Shown in pieces: positions 39,455-47,991 of a DNA stretch of 64,000 nucleotides. The stretch comes from Oxalobacteraceae bacterium. GTDB taxonomy: Bacteria; Pseudomonadota; Gammaproteobacteria; Burkholderiales; Burkholderiaceae_D. Location of the stretch: assembly GCA_021298555.1 (NCBI GenBank), contig JAJTGE010000002.1, positions 36,379 to 100,378 on the forward strand. Direction: 5' to 3'. Made by a program: the position numbers and the translations under genes. Numbering within the stretch: the stretch's first letter is position 1; every line of letters begins with the position of its first letter. Under the pieces are notes generated by a model, which was given only the letters and a program-made list of their open reading frames with translations, did no database searches and was not told the origin of the DNA.

Positions 39455-39485
39455 AAAATAGGAACGGTCGTTCTATTTTTATAAT
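39455..39485 (+). promoter_or_regulatory. Palindromic operator overlapping the pnt promoter -10
   Basis: AAAATAG-GAACG-GT-CGTTC-TATTTT (39455-39479) is an inverted repeat with core GAACGGTCGTTC at 39462-39473. TATAAT (39480-39485), a perfect -10, follows directly, 38 bp before the pntAA ATG. A core of AACG-NN-CGTT is common among TetR-family operators. A protein bound there would block the promoter. No clear -35 stands upstream. Confidence 0.55.
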
Positions 39486-39523
39486 TGCGTGTAAGATTCG
39501 GGCTTTCTTTTTGGGAGAACCCC

Positions 39524-40642
39524 ATGAAAATCGGCATACCCGCCGAGACGCGTCTGGGTGAGACGCGAGTCGCTGCGACACCCGAGACAGTTAAAAAACT
39601 AGTCGCCGCTAACCATCAAGTCATGGTGCAATCCGGAGCTGGCATTGCTGCGAGCATTACAGATGAATCCTATGTTGCTGCGGGTGCTCAACTCGCATCT
39701 GCTGCGGATGCTCTGAGTGCTGACCTGGTACTGAAGGTCAGAGCTCCATCGGCAGAGGAGCGTCAGTCCATGAAATCGGGAAGTGTGCTGGTTGGCATGC
39801 TCAATCCCTTCGATGCGGACAACAATGCCGCGATGGCTCAAGCGGGTCTCAGCGCGTTTGCACTCGAGGCCGCACCGCGTATTACGCGCGCGCAGTCGCT
39901 CGATGTCCTCTCTTCCCAAGCCAATATCGCAGGTTACAAGGCGGTTTTGATGGCAGCTAATGCCTATCAGCGATTCATGCCTATGCTGATGACGGCCGCT
40001 GGTACGGTAAAAGCCGCACGTGTGCTGATCATGGGCGTGGGCGTGGCAGGTTTGCAGGCGATTGCGACGGCCAAACGTATGGGCGCCATCATTGAGGCCT
40101 CCGATGTACGTCCACCGGTAAAAGAGCAAGTCGAGTCGCTGGGTGCAAAATTTATCGACGTTCCATTCGAAACCGATGAAGAGCGTGAAATTGCCAAGGG
40201 CGTGGGCGGTTATGCGCGCTCCATGCCAGAAGCGTGGATGCAACGTCAGGCCGCGTTAGTTCATGAGCGCGCCAAACAAGCAGACATCATTATCACCACG
40301 GCCTTGATCCCCGGTCGCAAGGCGCCAATATTAATCAGCGAAGAAACGGTTAAATCCATGAAGCCAGGGTCGGTCATTGTTGACATGGCTGTTGAGCAGG
40401 GTGGTAACTGTCCTCTGTCTGAACTAGGTAAGACGGTGATCAAGCATGGTGTGACCATCATAGGTGAAGGCAACATTCCAGCGTTGTGTGCAGCCGATGC
40501 CTCGGCACTGTATTCACGTAATGTGCTGGATTTTCTCAAGCTGATTATCGACAAAGAAGGTGCGCTGCATATCGACCGATCGGATGAGATTATTGCGGCG
40601 ACCTTGATGTGCTCAGGTGGTGAAGTCGTTCGTAAGTCGTAG
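39524..40642 (+). CDS. pntAA: NAD(P) transhydrogenase alpha subunit, part 1
   Basis: This is the soluble NAD(H)-binding domain I of proton-translocating transhydrogenase, which drives NADPH formation. The 372-residue protein starts KIGIPAETRLGETRVAATPE, and carries the Rossmann loop GVGVAGLQAIATAKRMGA, VTTALIPG-like TTALIPGRKAP and GSVIVDMAVEQGGN. The ATG at 39524 has GGAGA 6 bases upstream. In this three-piece arrangement the membrane part is a separate gene (41066), and panD lies between them. Confidence 0.95.
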   Translation: MKIGIPAETRLGETRVAATPETVKKLVAANHQVMVQSGAGIAASITDESYVAAGAQLASAADALSADLVLKVRAPSAEERQSMKSGSVLVGMLNPFDADNNAAMAQAGLSAFALEAAPRITRAQSLDVLSSQANIAGYKAVLMAANAYQRFMPMLMTAAGTVKAARVLIMGVGVAGLQAIATAKRMGAIIEASDVRPPVKEQVESLGAKFIDVPFETDEEREIAKGVGGYARSMPEAWMQRQAALVHERAKQADIIITTALIPGRKAPILISEETVKSMKPGSVIVDMAVEQGGNCPLSELGKTVIKHGVTIIGEGNIPALCAADASALYSRNVLDFLKLIIDKEGALHIDRSDEIIAATLMCSGGEVVRKS

Positions 40643-40650
40643 GAGATTGA

Positions 40651-41013
40651 ATGCTGCATCGTATTATGTTGCGCGCGAAAATACATCGCGCGACGGTCAC
40701 TCAATGTGATCTGAACTATGAAGGCTCATGTGGCATAGACGAGGATTTGCTGGAAGCAGCAGATATTCGCGAGTTTGAAAAAATAGATCTTTACAACATA
40801 AATAACGGCGAGCGTTTCTCTACCTACGCAATACGAGGCAAACGCGGCAGTGGTGAAATTTCTCTCAATGGTGCAGCAGCGCGATTAGCGCAATTGGGTG
40901 ATTTATTAATTATCTGTACGTATGCACCCATGAGCGAATCGGAAGCAGCTGAGTACCAGCCGAAAATTGTTTTTGTAAACGAAAAAAATCGAATTACTGG
41001 TCTTAAAAAATAA
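40651..41013 (+). CDS. panD: Aspartate 1-decarboxylase precursor
   Basis: PanD makes beta-alanine from aspartate for pantothenate and coenzyme A. The 120-residue zymogen cleaves itself to form a pyruvoyl cofactor. The cleavage site is visible as YEGSCGID, Gly25-Ser26. Other family residues are [12 protein letters not shown], the catalytic-pocket Tyr in [20 protein letters not shown] and [12 protein letters not shown] lies 7 bases before the ATG. It starts 8 bp after pntAA and ends 52 bp before pntAB, inside the transhydrogenase operon. No other pantothenate gene is in the window. Confidence 0.95.
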   Translation: MLHRIMLRAKIHRATVTQCDLNYEGSCGIDEDLLEAADIREFEKIDLYNINNGERFSTYAIRGKRGSGEISLNGAAARLAQLGDLLIICTYAPMSESEAAEYQPKIVFVNEKNRITGLKK

Positions 41014-41065
41014 ATGCCTTCACTGTATTTTTGAAGGCGCCTACTGTCTATAACCAGAGGACATC

Positions 41066-41386
41066 ATGGAAGTCAGTCATACCATCATTAACCTGATCAT
41101 TTTTGTGCTGGCAATATATGTCGGCTATCACGTGGTGTGGACCGTCACACCGGCATTGCATACACCGCTCATGGCAGTCACTAATGCGGTGTCAGCCATC
41201 ATCATTATTGGCGCCATGCTGGCGGCTGCGCTAACGGAAGGTCCGCTTGCACAGTTTATGGGTACGCTGGCTGTAGCCCTGGCGGCAGTCAATGTGTTCG
41301 GTGGGTTTTTAGTCACTCAGCGCATGCTGGAAATGTTCAAGAAAAAAGAACCTAAGGCTAAGAAGAAGGAAGAGGCAACAACATGA
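41066..41386 (+). CDS. pntAB: NAD(P) transhydrogenase alpha subunit, part 2
   Basis: This 106-residue piece is the membrane part of the alpha subunit. It has about three hydrophobic helices (LIIFVLAIYVGYHVVW, AVSAIIIIGAMLAAAL, LAVALAAVNVFGGFLV) and a lysine-rich tail (FKKKEPKAKKKEEA). The TPALHTPLMAVTNAVSAI segment is characteristic. AGAGGA precedes the ATG. It overlaps pntB by 4 bp, so the two are coupled. Confidence 0.95.
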   Translation: MEVSHTIINLIIFVLAIYVGYHVVWTVTPALHTPLMAVTNAVSAIIIIGAMLAAALTEGPLAQFMGTLAVALAAVNVFGGFLVTQRMLEMFKKKEPKAKKKEEATT

Positions 41387-42831
41387 GCATGAATCTGGTT
41401 ACTCTGTTGTACCTGCTGGCCTCTGTATGTTTCATACAAGCGTTAAAAGGTCTTTCTCATCCTTCCACAGCACGCCGAGGTAACGCCTTTGGCATGTCGG
41501 GTATGGCGATCGCTGCAGTCACAACGATTGCACTCATAGTCAAGCTTAAATCCGAAGCAACAGCCGGTTCTGATTATGGCTACGGTTTACTTGCGCTCGG
41601 TGTGGTGGTCGGTGGTGGCATAGGCACTCTGCTCGCCAAGCGCGTAGAAATGACCAAGATGCCTGAATTGGTAGCCGCCATGCACTCGCTGATAGGTTTG
41701 GCTGCAGTTTGTATTGCTGTGGCGGCTGTGTCCGAACCTTGGGCTTTTGGTATTGCCGCTCACGGTACTCCTATACCTTTTGGTAACCGGTTAGAGCTCT
41801 TCATCGGTACGTTCGTCGGTGCGATTACTTTCTCTGGTTCGGTCATCGCTTTCGGAAAGCTGGCTGGCAAATATAAATTCCGCCTGTTCCAAGGTGCACC
41901 CGTGGTGTTCCCCGGCCAGCATATGTTTAATCTTGCTATGGCTATCGCCATGTTGGTGGCAGGGTTGATGTTCGTTGCGGATCCCGGAGTGGAAGCTGCC
42001 TGGACACCCTTTATCGTCATGACAGTCATAGCTTTTATTTTGGGTGTGCTGATCATCATACCTATCGGCGGTGCAGATATGCCGGTGGTGGTGTCTATGC
42101 TTAACAGCTACTCTGGCTGGGCAGCTGCCGGTATTGGTTTTTCGCTCAACAACTCGATGTTGATTATCGCCGGATCGCTGGTGGGTTCGTCTGGTGCGAT
42201 CCTTTCTTACATCATGTGCGCGGCGATGAATCGCTCCTTCATCAGCGTGATTTTGGGTGGTTTTGGTGGAGAAGCAGGCGACGCAGCGGCAGGTTCCCAG
42301 CAGCAGCGTAATGTGCGTTCAGGTTCGGCCGATGATGCCGCGTTTGTGATGAGCCATGCAGAAACGGTGATCATCGTTCCGGGTTATGGCTTGGCAGTTG
42401 CTCGTGCTCAGCATGCACTGATGGAATTAAGTGAAAAACTGACCCATCGTGGCGTCACAGTCAAATACGCGATTCACCCGGTGGCAGGTCGTATGCCAGG
42501 TCATATGAATGTACTTTTGGCAGAAGCCGAAGTTCCATACGATCAGGTATTTGAAATGGAAGATATCAACGGCGAATTTGGCCAGGCCGATGTGGTGTTA
42601 GTTCTGGGTGCTAATGATGTGGTTAACCCGGCGGCTAAAGATCCAAACTCTGCTATTGCAGGCATGCCTATTCTGGAGGCCTATAAAGCGAAGATGGTCA
42701 TAGTGAACAAACGATCCATGGCTGCAGGCTATGCGGGTCTGGACAACGAGTTGTTCTACATGGATAAAACCATGATGGTGTTTGGCGATGCGAAGAAGGT
42801 GATTGAAGATATGGTGAAGGCTGTTGAATAA
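41383..42831 (+). CDS. pntB: NAD(P) transhydrogenase beta subunit
   Basis: PntB holds most of the proton channel and the NADP(H)-binding domain III. In 482 residues, the first part has about nine hydrophobic segments with the KRVEMTKMPELVAAMHSL and SMLNSYSGWAAAGIGF motifs, and the C-terminal domain carries the GYGLAVARAQH nucleotide loop, HPVAGRMPGHMNVLLAEA and NKRSMAAGYAG. It ends the pntAA-panD-pntAB-pntB unit. Confidence 0.96.
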   Translation: MSMNLVTLLYLLASVCFIQALKGLSHPSTARRGNAFGMSGMAIAAVTTIALIVKLKSEATAGSDYGYGLLALGVVVGGGIGTLLAKRVEMTKMPELVAAMHSLIGLAAVCIAVAAVSEPWAFGIAAHGTPIPFGNRLELFIGTFVGAITFSGSVIAFGKLAGKYKFRLFQGAPVVFPGQHMFNLAMAIAMLVAGLMFVADPGVEAAWTPFIVMTVIAFILGVLIIIPIGGADMPVVVSMLNSYSGWAAAGIGFSLNNSMLIIAGSLVGSSGAILSYIMCAAMNRSFISVILGGFGGEAGDAAAGSQQQRNVRSGSADDAAFVMSHAETVIIVPGYGLAVARAQHALMELSEKLTHRGVTVKYAIHPVAGRMPGHMNVLLAEAEVPYDQVFEMEDINGEFGQADVVLVLGANDVVNPAAKDPNSAIAGMPILEAYKAKMVIVNKRSMAAGYAGLDNELFYMDKTMMVFGDAKKVIEDMVKAVE

Positions 42832-42866
42832 CAGCATTAACCTTACTAGCCATTGGGTTTGAATCA

Positions 42867-43277
42867 ATGAACCAAAAGCTAGACTTAAACCCGCTACTAA
42901 ACGCGGTGAATCGTCTTTCCGAGGGGCTTACTCGCTACGAAAAGGACATCGCGGACACACAAATTCGCGATGGCCTGATTCAGCGATTCGAGTTTAGCTA
43001 TGAAATCAGCCACAAGATGCTGAAGCGTTATCTCGAAGCGGTGTCTCCTACCCCAGAGCAATTCGATGCCATGGCTTTTGCGGACCTTATACGATCTGGT
43101 AATGAGCAAGGCTTGTTACTCAGCGACTGGTCTCAGTGGAGAATCTATCGTGAGATGCGCAGCAAAACCAGCCACACCTACGATGAAGATGTTGCCATTC
43201 AGGTTGTGCAGGGTATTCCAGCATTCCTAGAAGAAGCGCGCCACCTGTTAAAACAACTACAAGAACGTAATCAGTAG
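42867..43277 (+). CDS. HEPN-domain toxin of a HepT/MntA-type pair
   Basis: The 136-residue helical protein belongs to the HI0074-like 'nucleotidyltransferase substrate-binding' family, now seen as HEPN toxins of type VII toxin-antitoxin systems. Residues 98-105 (RSKTSHTY) give the HEPN RNase motif Rx4HxY with Arg98, His103 and Tyr105. The MntA-type antitoxin can AMPylate the Tyr. The partner gene starts 4 bp downstream. It begins 35 bp after pntB. Toxin activity is inferred from the intact motif. Confidence 0.85.
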   Translation: MNQKLDLNPLLNAVNRLSEGLTRYEKDIADTQIRDGLIQRFEFSYEISHKMLKRYLEAVSPTPEQFDAMAFADLIRSGNEQGLLLSDWSQWRIYREMRSKTSHTYDEDVAIQVVQGIPAFLEEARHLLKQLQERNQ

Positions 43278-43281
43278 CGTC

Positions 43282-43590
43282 ATGGCTGAGCAGCCTCTAA
43301 TCGACATTAGTCCAGAAAACTGGCGCATCGTAAACGACATACTGCAGCGCTATGTGCCCGACCGCGAAGTATGGGCATTCGGTTCGCGTGCAAAATGGAC
43401 AGCCAAGGAATTTTCTGATCTCGATATTGCCATCATTGTTGATGAGCCATTAAGCATAGGTCTCATGGCGGAGATGAGAGAAGCATTCCAGGAGTCGTCG
43501 CTGCCATTCAAGATTGATATAGTGGATTGGGCAAGCATTACGCCAGCGTTTCGGCAAGTCATCCAAGCGTCTAAACTTCAAATTCAATAA
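43282..43590 (+). CDS. MNT-domain nucleotidyltransferase, antitoxin of the pair
   Basis: The 102-residue protein is a minimal nucleotidyltransferase. The active site is GSRA (34-37) with DLD at 47-49 (SDLDIAIIVD), and a third carboxylate is Asp79 in FKIDIVDW. In HepT/MntA systems such proteins add AMP groups to the HEPN toxin and silence it. Gene order (HEPN first, MNT second, 4-bp gap) matches this class. A terminator-like inverted repeat follows. Confidence 0.85.
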   Translation: MAEQPLIDISPENWRIVNDILQRYVPDREVWAFGSRAKWTAKEFSDLDIAIIVDEPLSIGLMAEMREAFQESSLPFKIDIVDWASITPAFRQVIQASKLQIQ

Positions 43591-43601
43591 TCCCGGTAGT
43601 T

Positions 43602-43648
43602 CAAAATAAAGCGATAAAGCCTGAGCCTGATATGGCTGCTTTATTTTG
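43602..43648. terminator. Terminator-like inverted repeat between the MNT and UbiH-type genes
   Basis: CAAAATAAAGC (43602-43612) and GCTTTATTTTG (43638-43648) are perfectly complementary, with a second AGCC/GGCT pairing inside the loop. It lies in the 62-bp gap between convergent genes and could terminate both. Confidence 0.6.
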
Positions 43649-43652
43649 GTGT

Positions 43653-44789
43653 TTATCGCAACCCAAACATCATGTGCGAAGCCAGCCAGCGTTTTGCAGT
43701 GGGTGCAATATCGATTAATCCTAGCGACATACCGAGCATAGTTTGTGAGATGGATTGATCGGGTGCGCTGGCAAATATACGAGCCATCCAATCGGTGAGT
43801 TGTATTGTCGCTCCACGATCTGCCTGACGCTGGCGCTCGAAGGTAGTGAACGTTCTTGGAGACATTTCTTTAGTCAACAAGTCGGCCAGCACCATGGCAT
43901 CGCGTAGTCCGAGATTGAGTCCTTGCCCTGCAACCGGATGCAAGGTCTGAGCGGCATTACCTATAGCAATCGTGCGCGGTGAATTAGTAGCATGAGCGTT
44001 TAGGCCCAGCGGATACGTGGATCGCAAACCAATATTAATAAACCGGCCTACACGCTGACCAAAGGCCTGTTGCAGAGCATGCAAAAATGCGTCATCTGCC
44101 AAAGCCATTAAGCGTTCGCTATGTTCAGGGCGCACACACCAAACCAAGGCATAGCCACCTGCTTGCGGTAGTAATGCAAGCGGGCCTTCGTCGGTGAATC
44201 GTTCAAATGCCCGACCAGGAAGTGGAGAACTCGTTTCTATGTGCGCGACTATGGCGCATTGCTTATAATCGCGATGCTTTGCACGCTGGGTTTGTTCGCC
44301 AAACACACCGCCCTCGGCTTGTATTGCAAGAGGAGCAGTAAGAATTTGGTGGTTGGATAATTCGATAGATAGTTGATCAGGATGTTCGCTCACATGCGCT
44401 ACTCGGCACGGTCGGAATTGTTGTAGCCCGGTGCCAGACAAACTATCAGCCAGAGCGCGTACAAGATCACCGTAGCGGCAGACATAGCCTAAGGCAGGTA
44501 GTTGGTATTCATCGGCTTCTATTAGTGTGCGACCAAAACTGCCACGTCGTGAAATGTGAATTTCTCGTATGGTGGTAGCGGTGGTGGGCCAGCCATGAAT
44601 TTGTTCCAGTAATTGGCGACTGCCAAAAGACAGCGCAACCGAGCGGGGATCTTCTGCTGCAGAATCGAGCGTTTTAGCATCGATGAGCGCAATATTTTTT
44701 GCGGGTGTGCCGCGCGCAATTAACATGCCGGCCAATGCCAGGCCAACAGGCCCACCACCTGCAATGGCTATGTCTACATGTGTTTGCAT
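43653..44789 (-). CDS. UbiH/UbiF-family FAD monooxygenase
   Basis: The 378-residue flavoprotein hydroxylates a ubiquinone precursor ring. Motifs are the N-terminal FAD loop IAGGGPVGLALAGMLIARG, the middle family segment and the second FAD block IAIGNAAQTLHPVAGQGLNLGLRDA. The GNAAQTLHPVAGQG signature marks the UbiH/UbiF/Coq6 group, though which ring position it acts on (UbiH, UbiI or UbiF) is not clear. It follows pepP after 9 bp. pepP-ubiH adjacency is conserved, and ubiA lies at 26 kb. Confidence 0.9.
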   Translation of the reverse strand: MQTHVDIAIAGGGPVGLALAGMLIARGTPAKNIALIDAKTLDSAAEDPRSVALSFGSRQLLEQIHGWPTTATTIREIHISRRGSFGRTLIEADEYQLPALGYVCRYGDLVRALADSLSGTGLQQFRPCRVAHVSEHPDQLSIELSNHQILTAPLAIQAEGGVFGEQTQRAKHRDYKQCAIVAHIETSSPLPGRAFERFTDEGPLALLPQAGGYALVWCVRPEHSERLMALADDAFLHALQQAFGQRVGRFINIGLRSTYPLGLNAHATNSPRTIAIGNAAQTLHPVAGQGLNLGLRDAMVLADLLTKEMSPRTFTTFERQRQADRGATIQLTDWMARIFASAPDQSISQTMLGMSLGLIDIAPTAKRWLASHMMFGLR

Positions 44790-44798
44790 GCTGATCGA

Positions 44799-46130
44799 TT
44801 ACCCACGCATTACGGCTTCAATTTCGGTAACGGTTTTTGGTGCTTTGTGCGTCAATATGTCGCAGCCAGAAGGCGTGACTAAGGCATCGTCTTCTATACG
44901 TATGCCTATGTGCCAAAACTGTTCTGGTACTCCTGCTGCCGGACGTACGTACAACCCCGGCTCTATCGTTAATACCATGCCGGGTGCTAGTGTGCGTGAC
45001 GGTTTTTGTTCACCCTCGGGTACATGATCGCGGTAGTCGCCTACATCATGGACATCCATACCCAACCAATGGCCGGTTCGGTGCATATAAAACTGACGGT
45101 AGTCACCGTTGTTAATCACATCATCAAGTGATCCGACTTTATTTTTATCTAGCAGACCCGTATCGAGCATTCCTTGTGCAAGTACTTGAAGTGCAGCATC
45201 GTGGCCATCAGTAAATCGTTTACCCGGTGCAGTCGCAGCAATCGCAGCCGCTTGCGAGTTCAACACGATTTCATACAAAGCTTTTTGTGGACCGCTGAAT
45301 TTTCCATTGACAGGAAAGGTGCGAGTGATATCAGAGGCGTAGCTATCAAGTTCGCATCCTGCGTCGATGAGCACTAAATCACCATCACGTAATTCGGTGT
45401 CGCCCGCTCGGTAGTGCAATACGCAGGCATTGGGGCCAGCGGCCACGATAGAGGTATAAGCGGGGAACTGCGAGCCATGGCTACGAAATTCATGCAGCAA
45501 TTCAGCTTCGAGGTGGTATTCGCGTAAACCGGCTTTCGATGTTCGCATGGCGCGTGCATGAGCCAATGCGCTGATGTTAGCAGCGCGCTGAATGATGGCT
45601 ATTTCGTGATCATCTTTGATCAGACGCATATCGTTTAATAGCACACGAATGTCGATCGCTTTGCTGGGCGCCGTAACGCCAGCCCGAACTTGCGCACGCA
45701 CAGAACCTAACCAGGTCTGTAGTTGGGCGTCGAGCGTATGGCTGCTGCCTAGTGCATAAAACAAGGCATGCACGTTAGCCATTAACTTGGGTAATTCAGT
45801 ATCTATGGTCTCTATTGGATGGGCCGCATCTAAACCAAAATGTTCTTTGGCTGCTAGGGGACCGTAGCGATACCCATCCCAAATTTCGCGCTCTTGATTT
45901 TTTTCGCGACAAAATAAAATGGCTTGATCATGATCGCCAGCAATGAGTATTAGCGTAGCCTCGGGTTCAGTGAAGCCTGTCAAATAATAAAAATAGCTGT
46001 CATGGCGATAGGGATAGTCGGCATCTGCATTGCGCATCACTTCGGGTGCGGTAGGGATGATGGCAACGCCGCCACCTTGTTCATGCATTTGGGCTAGCAC
46101 GCGTGCCCGTCGATTAGCGTAAGGATTCAT
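44799..46130 (-). CDS. pepP: Xaa-Pro aminopeptidase P
   Basis: PepP removes N-terminal residues that precede proline. The 443-residue enzyme has an N-terminal creatinase-like domain and a C-terminal pita-bread metallopeptidase domain. The dinuclear metal ligands are seen as LIDAGCELDSYASDITRTF (two Asp), HRTGHWLGMDVHDVG (His), LTIEPGLYV (Glu) and IGIRIEDDALVT (Glu). It is sandwiched between murU (1-bp gap) and the UbiH-type gene. Confidence 0.95.
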   Translation of the reverse strand: MNPYANRRARVLAQMHEQGGGVAIIPTAPEVMRNADADYPYRHDSYFYYLTGFTEPEATLILIAGDHDQAILFCREKNQEREIWDGYRYGPLAAKEHFGLDAAHPIETIDTELPKLMANVHALFYALGSSHTLDAQLQTWLGSVRAQVRAGVTAPSKAIDIRVLLNDMRLIKDDHEIAIIQRAANISALAHARAMRTSKAGLREYHLEAELLHEFRSHGSQFPAYTSIVAAGPNACVLHYRAGDTELRDGDLVLIDAGCELDSYASDITRTFPVNGKFSGPQKALYEIVLNSQAAAIAATAPGKRFTDGHDAALQVLAQGMLDTGLLDKNKVGSLDDVINNGDYRQFYMHRTGHWLGMDVHDVGDYRDHVPEGEQKPSRTLAPGMVLTIEPGLYVRPAAGVPEQFWHIGIRIEDDALVTPSGCDILTHKAPKTVTEIEAVMRG

Positions 46131-46131
46131 G

Positions 46132-46845
46132 TCAGTTTTTGTAATGTAGTGGTGCGTTCAATTGTTCCAGGCGCTCAATCGTTCCAACGTCGGTCCAGTC
46201 GCCTCGATAAAGCTCACCGCCTATTCTGCGCTGATCTGCTAATTCGCGCAGGATGGGCGCTAGTTTGGCCGAATTGCCCGGAACAATTTTGTCAAATATT
46301 TCGGGCCGGTAGACGCCTATGCCAGAGAAGGTGTAGCGAGGCTCACCTTGGTTTGCAATAGCAAAGTTTTCGAGTGCGAAATCGCCTTCAGGATGATGCA
46401 CAGGATTTTTTACTAGATACAACCATCCAAGATCACGCGTGTGGGCTGGGTGCGGTTCGCCCCAGACATCGTTTTCTTCCAGCACATCTTTGACATGGGA
46501 AAAATCGAAATGCGGGCAGTACACATCGCCGGCAATCGCCACAAAGGCTTCATCACCCAGCAAATGGCGCGCCTTGGCAATGCCGCCTGCGGTTTCAAGT
46601 GCAGTGCCCTCGGCTGAATACACTATCGTTGCACCGAATTGCGTGCCATTGCCCAGTGCGTCTTCTATCATCTGACCCAGATGCGCGTGGTTGATTACGA
46701 TCTCGGTAATGCCCGCCCGCACCAGGTTCACGATGTGCCAAACAATCAATGCGCGACCGCGCACTTGCAATAAGGGTTTAGGGCAGGTGTCTGTAAGTGG
46801 CCGCATGCGCTCGCCGCGACCAGCTGCAAAAATCATCGCTTTCAT
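46132..46845 (-). CDS. murU: N-acetylmuramate 1-phosphate uridylyltransferase
   Basis: MurU makes UDP-MurNAc from MurNAc 1-phosphate in the cell wall recycling route that bypasses de novo synthesis and fosfomycin inhibition. The 237-residue nucleotidyltransferase starts AMIFAAGRGERMRPLTDTCPKPL, the sugar-nucleotide signature, followed by VAIAGDVYCP and FSGIGVYRPEIF. ATG 46845 is used because an upstream extension to 46896 lies within the amgK 3' end. The amgK-murU pair identifies it better than sequence alone, since general glucose- or mannose-1-P transferases are similar. Confidence 0.9.
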   Translation of the reverse strand: MKAMIFAAGRGERMRPLTDTCPKPLLQVRGRALIVWHIVNLVRAGITEIVINHAHLGQMIEDALGNGTQFGATIVYSAEGTALETAGGIAKARHLLGDEAFVAIAGDVYCPHFDFSHVKDVLEENDVWGEPHPAHTRDLGWLYLVKNPVHHPEGDFALENFAIANQGEPRYTFSGIGVYRPEIFDKIVPGNSAKLAPILRELADQRRIGGELYRGDWTDVGTIERLEQLNAPLHYKN

Positions 46846-46849
46846 GGCA

Positions 46850-47875
46850 CTAAAAAGTAAATCCAACGCCAGTGGTATTTTCTTCCAGCGTATCAAGCAG
46901 TCTTATCAGCGGTGCAAATTCTTTGTAGCGGTAGGCTGTTTTACGCGTGTAATCCATAACTAAAGGAATATCGGCAAGGTAGGCATCTTTGCCATCGCGG
47001 TGATACAAGCGCGCAAAAATACCTAACACTTTGAGGTGTCGCTGCAGACCCATGAATTCAAAATCACGGTAGAACATATCGACATCAGGGTTAACCGGCA
47101 ATCCGGCACGACGAGCGCGTTCCCAGTAACGTATGGTCCAGTCCAACACCATTTCCTCATCCCACTGTATGTAGGCATCTCGCAGTAGCGATACCAAATC
47201 GTAGGTGATAGGTCCATATACGGCATCTTGAAAATCCAGTATGCCGGGGTTACCTTTATCCATAACCATCAAGTTTCGTGAATGGTAGTCACGGTGTACA
47301 TAGACGGGCGGCTGCGCAAGATTGTTCGCTAAAAGGCTATCGAATACTTTAGTCAGTGCCTCGGTCTGAGCATCCGTCATAGTCGCTTTTAAGTGCTTAG
47401 AGACATACCACTCAGGGAACAGCATCAACTCGCGATGTAGTAGCACGCGATCATAGTCAGGCAGTTGCCCAGTGCGACTTTGTGTTTGCAGCAGGATGAG
47501 TGCATCAATGGCATCCATGTATAGCTTGTGAGCTGTATCTACACTGAGTTGCTTTAAATAGGTAGTCGAGCCTAGGTCCGATAGCAACAAGAATCCACGT
47601 TCTATATCGGTAGCAAGAACTTTGGGAACGGTCACGCCTGTTTCCCCAAACACCGAGGCGACATGGAGAAAGGGGCGCACATCTTCTTGCGGTGGAGGCG
47701 CATCCATGACGATCAGAGTGTCTCCCTGATCAGTATCGACGCGAAAATAACGCCGGAAACTGGCATCAGCTGAAGCCGGTCTTAGGGTTTGGGTGAGTGT
47801 TTTCGGATGATCGAGTTGGCTCAACCAGTCGATAATATTTGCCAAACGCACATCGTTTTTAGGGGATTCGGGCAT
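46850..47875 (-). CDS. amgK: Cell wall amino sugar kinase AmgK (aminoglycoside phosphotransferase fold)
   Basis: AmgK phosphorylates MurNAc and GlcNAc at C1, feeding MurU. The 341-residue protein has the APH fold: SFRRYFRVDT near the N-terminus, the catalytic loop VYVHRDYHSRNLMV (HxDxxxxN) and ILDFQDAVYGPITYDLVSLLRD with the metal-binding Asp. ATG 47875 fits the family. A longer open frame to 48124 runs antisense into lptD and is rejected. It diverges from lptD across 116 bp and heads the amgK-murU-pepP-ubiH unit. Confidence 0.91.
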   Translation of the reverse strand: MPESPKNDVRLANIIDWLSQLDHPKTLTQTLRPASADASFRRYFRVDTDQGDTLIVMDAPPPQEDVRPFLHVASVFGETGVTVPKVLATDIERGFLLLSDLGSTTYLKQLSVDTAHKLYMDAIDALILLQTQSRTGQLPDYDRVLLHRELMLFPEWYVSKHLKATMTDAQTEALTKVFDSLLANNLAQPPVYVHRDYHSRNLMVMDKGNPGILDFQDAVYGPITYDLVSLLRDAYIQWDEEMVLDWTIRYWERARRAGLPVNPDVDMFYRDFEFMGLQRHLKVLGIFARLYHRDGKDAYLADIPLVMDYTRKTAYRYKEFAPLIRLLDTLEENTTGVGFTF

Positions 47876-47991
47876 GAGGAACGCAGAATAACGAGTTGAA
47901 AAAGCTGTGCTGCTGAGGTGCGCGCAGTGTGTTCCCATATAATAAGGGATTCGCCTCACAATGCGGCGCTTAACAAGCCGCGTCTCTTCCC

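Noticed and set aside
39599..40243. 214-codon frame on the minus strand opposite pntAA
   Set aside because: It lies fully inside a well-supported gene, has a His/Arg-rich low-complexity translation, no ribosome site and no family motif, so it is a shadow frame.
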